A DNA stretch of 5,555 bases from assembly GCA_045531495.1 (NCBI GenBank), contig JAZSED010000106.1, positions 1-5,555 of the forward strand, read 5' to 3'. This stretch comes from URNF01 sp045531495 (GTDB lineage: Bacteria; Bacillota; Clostridia; Oscillospirales; Acutalibacteraceae). Under the pieces are notes generated by a model. That model worked only from the letters and a program-made list of their open reading frames with translations, was not told the origin of the DNA and ran no database searches. Within the stretch, counting starts at the first letter, position 1, and the number at the start of each line of letters is the position of its first letter. Of the stretch, positions 1 through 5,555 are shown one piece after another. A program made the position numbers and the translations under genes.

Positions 1-587
1 ACGCTGTCCCGTTTCCAGCAATTGGTCACTGCATATCCATCCGCGCCGACATAACACCAACCCTTGGAATCACGCACCCAGCAGTTGGTTGCCATTCTGC
101 CCTCCCTGTTGAGATAACACCAACCTTTGGTATCCTTTTTCCAGCAATTGGTCACCGCATAGCCGTCAGCGCCGACATAACACCAACCGACACTGTCTCT
201 GACCCACTTGTTGGTCACCATCGCGCCGTTTGCGCCGAGATATACCCAACCCTTAGAGTCCTTCATCCATTTGTTTGATACCATATAACCGTTGGCATCG
301 AGGTAATACCACTTGCCGCCGTCAAGTACCCAAGCGGATTTGGTCATAGACCCGTTGGCATCAAGGTAGATCCAGCCAATGCTGTCTTTCTTCCAGCAAT
401 TGGTCACGCAATATCCGTCAGCAGCAACGTAGCACCAACCGATGCTATCCCTCACCCAGGCATTAGTTAACATATATCCCTCTTTACCTAAATAACACCA
501 ACCGATACTGTCCTTTTTCCAGCAGTTTTTAAGCATTACACCCTGTTCGTAATATGCCCATTTACCGTTTTCGGCTATCCAACCATT
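1..587 (-). repeat. 63-bp tandem repeats encoding 21-residue cell-wall-binding units (nine complete, one partial)
   Basis: From residue 934 the protein is built of 21-residue units such as CWKKDSIGWCYLGKEGYMLTN-type blocks: W at unit position 2, D at 5, GW at 8-9, Y at 11, G at 16 and usually TN at the end. Nine full units (934-1122) and the first six residues of a tenth are visible, and the array continues out of the window. At DNA level the unit is 63 bp. The 15-base string ccagcaattggtcac recurs at 15, 141 and 393, spacings of 126 and 252 bp. The pattern resembles the choline/glucan-binding type of cell-wall repeat (CW_binding_1-like), which attaches secreted Bacillota proteins non-covalently to wall polymers. 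Several units carry Cys at positions 1 and 10, which is unusual. The binding target is inferred. Confidence 0.9.
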
Positions 588-3386
588 TTTGATAGGTTCA
601 ACTACAACAGTTTCCAATACAGGTTTATCCGTTGTAGTTGCCGTAGTACTAATCGTTAAATACTCGTTATTTTTATAAGTGTAGATATCGACAATGTGAT
701 AGTATTTTCCTTTTGCATCCGTACTACCAATATCACCATTTACTTTCAGGAACATATACGCTTGATTGCCGTTATATTCCCCCGTGACAGGATTTGCTTC
801 CATTTTCACAAAACCGACTTCAATGTTGTATGCTTCCCCTTCTGTGAAGTTGTAATTAAACGTTGCATTTGTCGCACTGTAAATGCTGAACCCGGTGGAA
901 TTCAATTTAACGTTATACCCACCGTTTCCATCTTTATCGGTAGCAAATTTTAAATTTACATCGCCGGAAGCCATCGGATAATAGATGAAATTAAGGGACA
1001 TTGCCTCTTCGCCTGTTTTGATAACAACTTTATTTTCGTTTGCAAAGTCTATTTTATCATAGCCAAAGGAGGACAAGGTGAGTCTTGCATACTGTTGCCC
1101 GTCATAATTACCTTCCGTGTGTGTGGGCCGTTTGTTTTCCTCTTCACCTTCTGATATATCCGGGAAGGAATAAATATCGTCGGTATACTCTATAATTAAA
1201 GAGTCAAAATATATCGGCGAAGATGCTTGTGTAGCGCTGTATGTTCTGTACACTAAAGTAAAGGGCTGCAACACACTGTTTTTTACGATCGTGGGTGCAT
1301 TTTGGGCGCTTTCAAGCAAGGAATACAGTTCTATATCGACCCATTCCCCAAAGTTTGCACTATCCACCTTTATCTCTCCCAATATAGTGTTGGATTCACC
1401 ATCATACAAACGCATTAAAGGAGTTTTCCCGGAAGTGACAGTATAAGGAGAGATGTATATCCGCAATTTTACGGATTCAATGTGGTCATAGTTAATATCA
1501 GCAGGAAATTTTACCCCTATTGCATTCAGGTAGCCATTCGAACCAGATGCAACACCACCTGTAAAACCAGTCGGAACTGCACCCGTATCAGTAAGAGTGG
1601 TTGCAACGCCTGCGTCTTTTACATCGGGAGTTGTTACTGACATATCAAAATCTATCCCGTTACAATCAAATGACATGGACATGCGATTATTATACAGTTC
1701 TTCTACATACGTAATAGTCAAAGAGTCAAAATATATCGGTGAGGACGCCTGTGTAGCACTATACGTTCTAAACCCCAATGTGAATGGCTGCAATACACCG
1801 TCATTCACTATGGTTGGCGCATTTTTGGCACTTTCAAACAGGGAAAACAGTTCGATATCGATCCACTTTCCAAAGTTCGTGCTATCCACCTTGAGTTCGG
1901 CTAGAATACTGTTTGTTTCACCATCATACAACCGTATTAACGGAGTTTTGCCCGAAGCAACCGTATAAGGAGCAATATAAACACGCATTTTTATAGAGTT
2001 AATGTTATTAAAGTTTATATCCGCAGGAAATTTCACACCGACAGCATTGAGGTAACCATCGGAAGTCAATGCAACACTGTCCGTGAAACCGGCAGGAACT
2101 TCGGTCGTATTAGAAAGTGTAGTTGCATTGCCTCTGTCTTTCACATTGGGGGTGGTTACTGTCATATCAAAATCCTGTCCGTTGAAATCGAACACTTGGC
2201 TATTACTCGCATTATTGCCGTAGTCGGGGTCGTAATACAAAATGTAAGGATTAACAATCGAGCCATCCAACTCGGAAACAGGGATAACTGTACCTCCAAT
2301 AATTTCCTCACCTGCATCGCTGTAAGAGCCTACGATCGTGCCATTTGCCTGCTTGTAGTTTGCTCTGTCATAGGTAGAAGATTTTTGCCCGTATTGCAGT
2401 CTTACACCTTCATACACCACACTGGTACTGTTACAGTGTTCGTGTCCAACAAAAATAGAGTCCACACCTAAGGCTTTCAACCCGTTGAATACCGTATTAT
2501 CTGTGTCCCAGTTGCTCTTTAACCCCCTGCCCATATACCCGAAATCTGTTGCCTCTTTATCGGGGTGTGCATCGATATCTATCACATTGCCTACCGTTCC
2601 GTATTTTGCCATCGCCAATGCAAACGCGTTTATTTGAATATGAAATGCAAAGGAAATTTTCGTATCAGGAGACTGCGCTTTGATAGTATTAGCAACTTCC
2701 GTATACCAAGAAATTTGATCCTGCTGAAAACCAAAAGACGTAGGTGTGTGTCCATTCGCTAAGCTTGCCTTGCTCGCATTGACACAACCGTTAGAGTCAA
2801 GCATAAAGAAAACACGTTTCAATTTTCCGTCTTGCTGTAATCCCACAGTATAGTTACCATTACCCGAGAGAGTTCTCTGCTTGAAGAGACAGTATTCCGA
2901 TTTTTCGTACTGCTGACACATCCAATCCGCGCCCATACTGCTTTCCCAATCATGGTTTCCCGCAACAGGCGCCCACGGAATTTGGAAGCTGTCCATAAAC
3001 TTAATGTATCTTAGAAGAGACGCACCGGAATCATCAAACTCACCGTAAATGACATCACCCGTTACAATAATAAAATCGGGATTGTATCTCGTAATAATCT
3101 GTTCAACGTATTTTTCGTGCTTATCTTTTTCCGCATGCGACCATTGCCCCGTGCCGCGTCCTGCATATCTTTGGTATTCGCCCGCGATAATTTGCGGATC
3201 TGTCAGTTGCAACACTCGAATATCACGCCCTGCTTCCACCTCTACTACAAAGTCGACCAATCCGGCACTCTGTAGCGGTTGTGTTTCGGAAACATCCACA
3301 TTCGCACATACGTCCATAATAGCACCTCCAATTGAAGTTGCCAAAACCGCCACGCACAGCAACAGACATAAAAACCATTTTTTCAT
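1..3386 (-). CDS. Secreted, cell-wall-binding calcineurin-like metallophosphoesterase (C-terminus outside window)
   Basis: The frame is open from the ATG at 3386 to the window edge, giving 1128 complete codons; the stop lies beyond position 1. Residues 1-28 form a signal peptide: MKKW, a hydrophobic core, and likely cleavage after VCA28. Metallophosphoesterase motifs follow in family order: LQLTDPQI (D63, Q65), VTGDVIYG (D111), AGNHDW (N144, H145), FAFHIQ (H249) and FVGHEHCN (H315, H317). This predicts a two-metal extracellular phosphoesterase; the substrate is unknown. The first motif is DxQ where most of the family has DxH. Residues about 398-562 and 572-736 are two copies of one module with a 174-residue period. 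Residues about 755-915 are beta-rich and unassigned (possibly LamG-like). A Thr-rich linker (about 911-930) leads to 21-residue wall-binding repeats from residue 934. The start at 3386 is chosen because GGAG lies 8 bases upstream; an in-frame ATG at 3410 has no ribosome site. The gene is divergent from the araC-type gene. The fold call is firm; the biological role is inference. Confidence 0.93.
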   Translation of the reverse strand, partial: MKKWFLCLLLCVAVLATSIGGAIMDVCANVDVSETQPLQSAGLVDFVVEVEAGRDIRVLQLTDPQIIAGEYQRYAGRGTGQWSHAEKDKHEKYVEQIITRYNPDFIIVTGDVIYGEFDDSGASLLRYIKFMDSFQIPWAPVAGNHDWESSMGADWMCQQYEKSEYCLFKQRTLSGNGNYTVGLQQDGKLKRVFFMLDSNGCVNASKASLANGHTPTSFGFQQDQISWYTEVANTIKAQSPDTKISFAFHIQINAFALAMAKYGTVGNVIDIDAHPDKEATDFGYMGRGLKSNWDTDNTVFNGLKALGVDSIFVGHEHCNSTSVVYEGVRLQYGQKSSTYDRANYKQANGTIVGSYSDAGEEIIGGTVIPVSELDGSIVNPYILYYDPDYGNNASNSQVFDFNGQDFDMTVTTPNVKDRGNATTLSNTTEVPAGFTDSVALTSDGYLNAVGVKFPADINFNNINSIKMRVYIAPYTVASGKTPLIRLYDGETNSILAELKVDSTNFGKWIDIELFSLFESAKNAPTIVNDGVLQPFTLGFRTYSATQASSPIYFDSLTITYVEELYNNRMSMSFDCNGIDFDMSVTTPDVKDAGVATTLTDTGAVPTGFTGGVASGSNGYLNAIGVKFPADINYDHIESVKLRIYISPYTVTSGKTPLMRLYDGESNTILGEIKVDSANFGEWVDIELYSLLESAQNAPTIVKNSVLQPFTLVYRTYSATQASSPIYFDSLIIEYTDDIYSFPDISEGEEENKRPTHTEGNYDGQQYARLTLSSFGYDKIDFANENKVVIKTGEEAMSLNFIYYPMASGDVNLKFATDKDGNGGYNVKLNSTGFSIYSATNATFNYNFTEGEAYNIEVGFVKMEANPVTGEYNGNQAYMFLKVNGDIGSTDAKGKYYHIVDIYTYKNNEYLTISTTATTTDKPVLETVVVEPIKNGWIAENGKWAYYEQGVMLKNCWKKDSIGWCYLGKEGYMLTNAWVRDSIGWCYVAADGYCVTNCWKKDSIGWIYLDANGSMTKSAWVLDGGKWYYLDANGYMVSNKWMKDSKGWVYLGANGAMVTNKWVRDSVGWCYVGADGYAVTNCWKKDTKGWCYLNREGRMATNCWVRDSKGWCYVGADGYAVTNCWKRDS
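1179..1673 (-). repeat. Second copy of duplicated 174-residue module in the phosphoesterase (residues about 572-736)
   Basis: The copy runs from SFDCNGIDFDMSV to FDSLIIEYTDD. It aligns with the first copy without obvious gaps at a constant offset of 174 residues (522 bp): the string gagtcaaaatatatcgg starts at 1201 here and at 1723 in the other copy. The two copies have many scattered synonymous and conservative changes, so the duplication is not recent. It is followed by an acidic stretch (SEGEEEN, about residues 745-751) that looks like a linker. Confidence 0.88.
1701..2195 (-). repeat. First copy of duplicated 174-residue module in the phosphoesterase (residues about 398-562)
   Basis: The copy runs from VFDFNGQDFDMTV to FDSLTITYVEE. 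Landmarks shared with the second copy are DFDM, TTP, GYLNA, GVKFPADIN, GKTPL, RLYDGE, NFG, VLQPFTL, TYSATQASSPIYFDSL. The alternating hydrophobic pattern suggests an all-beta sandwich, such as a carbohydrate-binding or Ig/jelly-roll-like spacer, but I do not recognise a named family. It directly follows the phosphoesterase domain. Confidence 0.88.
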
Positions 3387-3394
3387 AACAGCAT

Positions 3395-3398
3395 CTCC
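3395..3398 (-). promoter_or_regulatory. Ribosome binding site for the phosphoesterase gene
   Basis: On the minus strand GGAG lies 8 bases before the ATG at 3386. This site decides the start in favour of MKKW rather than the in-frame ATG 24 bases further upstream (3410), which is preceded only by an A/T-rich run. The chosen start also gives a classical signal peptide. Confidence 0.7.
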
Positions 3399-3570
3399 GT
3401 TTCTGTCCATAAAATAAAAATTTGTGGTTTTTTCGCACACATAGCACCGCAGGGGTGATAGCAGAATCAACCCATTTCATATTACCAAGCGTCCCATTTA
3501 TCTCGAAAGCAAAAAAACACCATTTTATATCACGATTTCACCTTTTTACACTATAACCCATATTCCTAAA

Positions 3571-3599
3571 TTGATTTTCAAGAATTTCTATGTTATCCT
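3571..3599 (+). promoter_or_regulatory. Sigma-A type extended -10 promoter for the AraC-family gene
   Basis: The -35 element is TTGATT (3571-3576), followed by a 17-base spacer and the -10 element TATCCT (3594-3599). A TG at 3591-3592, one base before the -10, makes an extended -10 that would compensate for the 4/6 match. The expected transcription start is near 3606, giving a leader of about 30 bases that contains the ribosome site. Confidence 0.55.
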
Positions 3600-3614
3600 A
3601 AACATATAGAAATT
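3583..3614. promoter_or_regulatory. Interrupted inverted repeat over the -10 region, candidate operator
   Basis: AATTTCTA (3583-3590) is mirrored exactly by TAGAAATT (3607-3614), and the inner TGTT (3591-3594) by AACA (3601-3604). This gives 12 matched positions with a two-base bulge on the right side and a six-base centre. The left arm lies between -35 and -10 and the right arm covers the expected transcription start. A full hairpin would therefore not be transcribed, so this looks like a DNA-level protein site, possibly for autoregulation. Binding is inferred. Confidence 0.4.
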
Positions 3615-3622
3615 GATTTGAG

Positions 3623-3629
3623 AAAGGAG
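3623..3629 (+). promoter_or_regulatory. Ribosome binding site for the AraC-family gene
   Basis: AAAGGAG ends 7 bases before the ATG at 3637, near the ideal Shine-Dalgarno sequence and spacing. It fixes the start of the regulator. Confidence 0.85.
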
Positions 3630-3636
3630 AGAAAAT

Positions 3637-4473
3637 ATGCAGGTTGATCATTTGAAAGAAATGACCCCGGTTTTCTATAATCAATACGGCATAAAATCCT
3701 TTTCTCGCGCTATTCATTTTCCGCTTCATTGGCACGACAGATTCGAATTGATTTATGTAGTCCGTGGTGAATTACAGGTAACAATCGACAAAAAAGACCA
3801 CATCGCCAAAGCAAACGAACTGATTATTTTAGCACCACGTGCCTTGCACAGTGGCAAAAAAAATAGACCGGAAACCGCATATTGTACAATCATGTTTGAA
3901 CCATATCTCTTTTCCAGTAATATGCCCGCCGTCAAGAAATTTATTGAAGGATTGTTACAAAAGCAAATTCACCTTACTCCTATCACCAGTGACAAAGAAA
4001 TTATCGATCTGTTTTTAAAAATTTTCAACGAGCAAACTGAGCAGGGAGATGTTGTTCCCTTACATGTAGCCGCCCATTTACATACACTATTGGCATTGTT
4101 GAGAGAACGTTGCTTACTGGATATGCAGGCAGACTTTTCCGATAAAAAATCAATTAACGAAATCATTTTCTACATCCAAGAAAATTATCAACAACCACTT
4201 ACAAGCAGTTTTCTGTGCAAGAAATTTGGATACTCACAAAACCATTTTACACGGCTGTTTGTCGCAGAAACAGGCATATCGCCCACAGCATTCATTCGAG
4301 CAGTACGTTTAGAGAATGCTGCAGAGATGTTGCGTGAAACCGATACACCGATTACCAGTATTGCACTCGACTGCGGTTTCCCCAACATCAACTATTTCAC
4401 ACGCCGTTTCCGCGAACTGTACGGCATCACACCCGGTCAATTCCGAACGACAAATCGTACACTTAAGGAATAG
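3637..4473 (+). CDS. AraC/XylS-family transcriptional regulator with N-terminal cupin domain
   Basis: This 278-residue protein is the usual length for a two-domain AraC-family regulator. Residues about 20-90 form a cupin-like sensor domain, with HWHDRFELIYVVRG (H31, H33) and a second conserved His at 71 (APRALHSG), typical of members that sense small carbohydrates or related ligands. Residues about 172-272 are the DNA-binding domain. Its first helix-turn-helix is around LCKKFGYSQNHFTRLF (193-208). Its second covers ITSIALDCGFPNINYFTRRF (239-258) and ends in the family signature YGITPGQFR (262-270). It is cytoplasmic. A strong ribosome site precedes the ATG, and a stem-loop terminator follows the stop, so it is probably a single-gene transcript. 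It is divergent from the wall-bound phosphoesterase, its most likely target, and may also regulate itself through repeats over its promoter. The family call is firm; ligand and targets are inferred. Confidence 0.96.
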   Translation: MQVDHLKEMTPVFYNQYGIKSFSRAIHFPLHWHDRFELIYVVRGELQVTIDKKDHIAKANELIILAPRALHSGKKNRPETAYCTIMFEPYLFSSNMPAVKKFIEGLLQKQIHLTPITSDKEIIDLFLKIFNEQTEQGDVVPLHVAAHLHTLLALLRERCLLDMQADFSDKKSINEIIFYIQENYQQPLTSSFLCKKFGYSQNHFTRLFVAETGISPTAFIRAVRLENAAEMLRETDTPITSIALDCGFPNINYFTRRFRELYGITPGQFRTTNRTLKE

Positions 4474-4482
4474 CAGTTCACA

Positions 4483-4518
4483 AAAAGTCCCAAACCGTTT
4501 TTATGGCTTGGGACTTTT
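4483..4518. terminator. Bidirectional intrinsic terminator between convergent genes
   Basis: AAAAGTCCCAAACC (4483-4496) pairs with GGCTTGGGACTTTT (4505-4518) across an eight-base loop, giving a 14-position stem with one A/C mismatch at 4494/4507. Reading rightward the stem ends in TTTT after the araC-type stop at 4473; reading leftward the transcript ends in TTTTT, four bases after the spoIVB stop. The A and T flanks make it usable on both strands. Confidence 0.88.
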
Positions 4519-4522
4519 CTCC

Positions 4523-5555
4523 TTATGCGGCAGGAGCAAGCCCCTGCCCTACGCTCTCGGCGGTTTCGAGCATATTCTCCGCGAATATGGCGTAGCCTTT
4601 GGTCGGGTCGTTGACAAGGACGTGGGTTATTGCGCCGACGAGTTTGCCGTCTTGAATAATAGGACTGCCGGACATCCCTTGCACAATCCCGCCCTTTTTT
4701 CCCAATAGCACAGGGTCAGTGATTTTCACTACCATATTTTTAGTGGGCGACGCGTCGCCGTACCGAATTTTTACAATTTCGATATCGTAATACTGCGGTG
4801 CTGTACCTTCCACCGTGGTCAACACCTGTGCTTTCCCTTCCTTGACTTGTTGTTTCATCGCAACAGGCACCGTTTCGAACGCTGTTTTTGGAAAATGGGA
4901 CAAGGTACCGTACACGCCCGTCTCGGCATTCACTGACAAATATCCAAGGGTACTGTCGTACACCGCACCGTCAAGAGACCCTGCCGTACCCACCTTCCCT
5001 TTTTGCACGTCCAGCACTTCTGCGCCGACAATTTCGCCCGTGGATATCGGCAGCCTCTCGCCCGTATCCACGTCACACACCGCGTGACCGAGTCCGCCAA
5101 ACGTCTTGGTATTAGGGTCAAAAAAGGTTAAAATACCAATACCCGCCGAGCTATCCCGTACCCAAAAGCCCGAGCGATAGCGATTTTCTGTCACTGAAAA
5201 CACAGCGCGGTATTTCACCGAAAAGGTAAGATTATCTCTGCGCACCAACAAATCCACGGGCACACCGTCGGATTGTTCAATAAGCGTGCGTAATTGGTCA
5301 TTGGTACTGACCGACTGACCGTCTACCTTCAGCACCACGTCCCCCACCTTCAATCCCGCGATGCGTGCAGGATTACACGGACCCGCCGCGGTATCCACAT
5401 CCGAAAAACCGACTACCAACACACCGTCTGTATACATTTTAATACCAAACGGCACACCTGCTACCACAACAACAGGTTCTTTTACAATGTTTACAGCCAC
5501 CTCTTTGACGGGAAATACACCAAACAGCTTTATAGCACTATGATATAAATTCCCC
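4523..5555 (-). CDS. spoIVB: SpoIVB sporulation serine peptidase (S55 family), N-terminus outside window
   Basis: The last 343 residues and the TAA stop (4525-4523) are present, and the frame stays open to the window edge. SpoIVB is secreted from the forespore into the intermembrane space, where it cleaves SpoIVFA and so releases the SpoIVFB protease that activates pro-sigma-K. Seen here, numbering from the first complete codon: the PFGIKMYTDGVLVVG lead-in (about 34-48), a PDZ domain (about 54-110, with AGLKVGDVVLKVDG), then the S55 peptidase domain. The triad is visible as GLGHAVCDVDTG (H157), KITDPVLLG (D280) and GMSGSPI (S295). The D-to-S spacing of 15 equals that of the Bacillus subtilis protein as I recall it, and the tail THVLVNDPTKGYAIF is characteristic. 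The missing N-terminus should hold the membrane anchor. A GTG at 5500 is not accepted as start because conserved-looking coding sequence continues upstream. No spo0A follows it. Its sequence is visibly more GC-rich than the two genes to its left. Confidence 0.96.
   Translation of the reverse strand, partial: GNLYHSAIKLFGVFPVKEVAVNIVKEPVVVVAGVPFGIKMYTDGVLVVGFSDVDTAAGPCNPARIAGLKVGDVVLKVDGQSVSTNDQLRTLIEQSDGVPVDLLVRRDNLTFSVKYRAVFSVTENRYRSGFWVRDSSAGIGILTFFDPNTKTFGGLGHAVCDVDTGERLPISTGEIVGAEVLDVQKGKVGTAGSLDGAVYDSTLGYLSVNAETGVYGTLSHFPKTAFETVPVAMKQQVKEGKAQVLTTVEGTAPQYYDIEIVKIRYGDASPTKNMVVKITDPVLLGKKGGIVQGMSGSPIIQDGKLVGAITHVLVNDPTKGYAIFAENMLETAESVGQGLAPAA

Larger units (their letters stand above)
3568..3619 (+). 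repeat. Direct repeat AAATTGATTT flanking the araC-type promoter
   Basis: AAATTGATTT occurs at 3568-3577, overlapping the -35 element, and again at 3610-3619, just before the ribosome site. The copies are 42 bases apart, four turns of the helix, so both would face the same side of the DNA. AraC-family proteins often bind pairs of direct half-sites, so this is a plausible site, but in A/T-rich DNA a 10-base repeat can arise by chance. Confidence 0.35.
3387..3636. other. Divergent intergenic control region
   Basis: This 250-base A/T-rich gap separates the two divergent starts. Its right end holds the promoter, operator-like repeats and ribosome site of the regulator. For the leftward gene I see no convincing -35/-10 pair; the best partial match is an extended -10-like TGGTAATAT on the minus strand (3487-3479) without a matching -35. 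A CCCATTT direct repeat (3471-3477 and 3493-3499) sits near it. A weak hairpin with CACC (3445-3448) and GGTG (3454-3457) would lie in that gene's leader. No RNA gene or open reading frame with coding character was seen. Confidence 0.6.

Noticed and set aside
1..587. CRISPR-like periodic repeats
   Set aside because: The 63-bp period is an in-frame coding repeat of 21 residues with variation throughout, and there are no unique spacers between conserved repeats.
3303..3314. Lipobox around MDVC27 in the phosphoesterase
   Set aside because: Residues before the Cys (M-D-V) do not fit the L-[AS]-[GA]-C pattern; a signal peptidase I site after VCA28 fits better.
3408..3410. Upstream in-frame ATG for the phosphoesterase
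   Set aside because: It is preceded by an A/T run with no Shine-Dalgarno sequence. It would put MDRNGDAV ahead of a signal peptide that already starts perfectly at MKKW.
696..3417. Plus-strand open frames opposite the phosphoesterase (for example 696-953, 1597-1968, 2196-2471, 3049-3417)
   Set aside because: They lie antisense to a long continuous frame with clear domains. Their translations show no recognisable motifs and I saw no supporting ribosome sites.
3441..3460. Small hairpin in the phosphoesterase leader
   Set aside because: There are only four strong pairs before a mismatch, too weak to call a riboswitch or attenuator.
3223..3480. Minus-strand frame of 85 codons overlapping the start of the phosphoesterase
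   Set aside because: It is out of frame with the signal peptide and phosphoesterase motifs, has Cys/Arg-rich low-quality content and no ribosome site.
3479..3487. Extended -10-like TGGTAATAT on the minus strand as the phosphoesterase promoter
   Set aside because: No -35 at suitable spacing and only a 4/6 match, so it is not better than chance in A/T-rich DNA.
4316..4708. Plus-strand frame bridging the end of the AraC gene, the terminator and spoIVB
   Set aside because: It crosses a strong terminator hairpin and overlaps two well-supported genes; its translation has no recognisable domain.
5498..5500. GTG at 5500 as the start of SpoIVB
   Set aside because: The frame stays open to the window edge, and starting here would remove the membrane anchor that the family needs.
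1..5555. Insertion sequence, attachment site or tRNA explaining a mobile origin of the AraC/phosphoesterase pair
   Set aside because: No transposase, integrase, terminal inverted repeats or tRNA-like cloverleaf was seen in the window.

Overview
The window suggests a moderately AT-rich, endospore-forming Bacillota of class Clostridia, probably a gut-type lineage. The evidence is a recognisable SpoIVB sporulation protease at the right edge, strong AGGAG-type ribosome binding sites, and a secreted protein ending in 21-residue cell-wall-binding repeats of the 'GWCYVGADGYAVTN' kind that I associate with gut Clostridia. The genus cannot be fixed from this sequence.

Layout, left to right. Positions 1-3386 (minus strand) hold one very long reading frame that leaves the window at its 3' end, with at least 1128 residues visible. 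In protein order it has a signal peptide, a calcineurin-like metallophosphoesterase domain (about residues 55-390), two tandem copies of a 174-residue module of unknown family, a further beta-rich domain that may be LamG-like, a Thr-rich linker, and nine complete plus one partial 21-residue cell-wall-binding repeats. Positions 3387-3636 are the divergent control region. It carries a good extended -10 promoter for the rightward gene, with an inverted repeat and a direct repeat overlapping it. Positions 3637-4473 (plus strand) encode an AraC-family regulator with an N-terminal cupin-like sensor domain and a C-terminal double helix-turn-helix. Positions 4483-4518 form a hairpin terminator serving both convergent genes. 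Positions 4523-5555 (minus strand) hold the C-terminal 343 residues of SpoIVB, whose N-terminus lies beyond the window.

How the parts fit. SpoIVB is a core sporulation gene and has a visibly more GC-rich sequence. The AraC regulator and the divergent surface phosphoesterase look like an accessory pair placed just downstream of it, where spo0A is commonly found in spore formers. Divergent orientation with a shared 250-base control region makes it plausible, but not shown, that the AraC protein controls the phosphoesterase. The natural reading is a sensor-regulated, wall-attached enzyme releasing phosphate from, or remodelling, an extracellular phosphoester. The substrate cannot be read from the sequence.

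The most unusual content is the architecture of the phosphoesterase: a DxQ in place of the usual DxH metal motif, duplicated unknown modules, and cysteine-containing wall-binding repeats.
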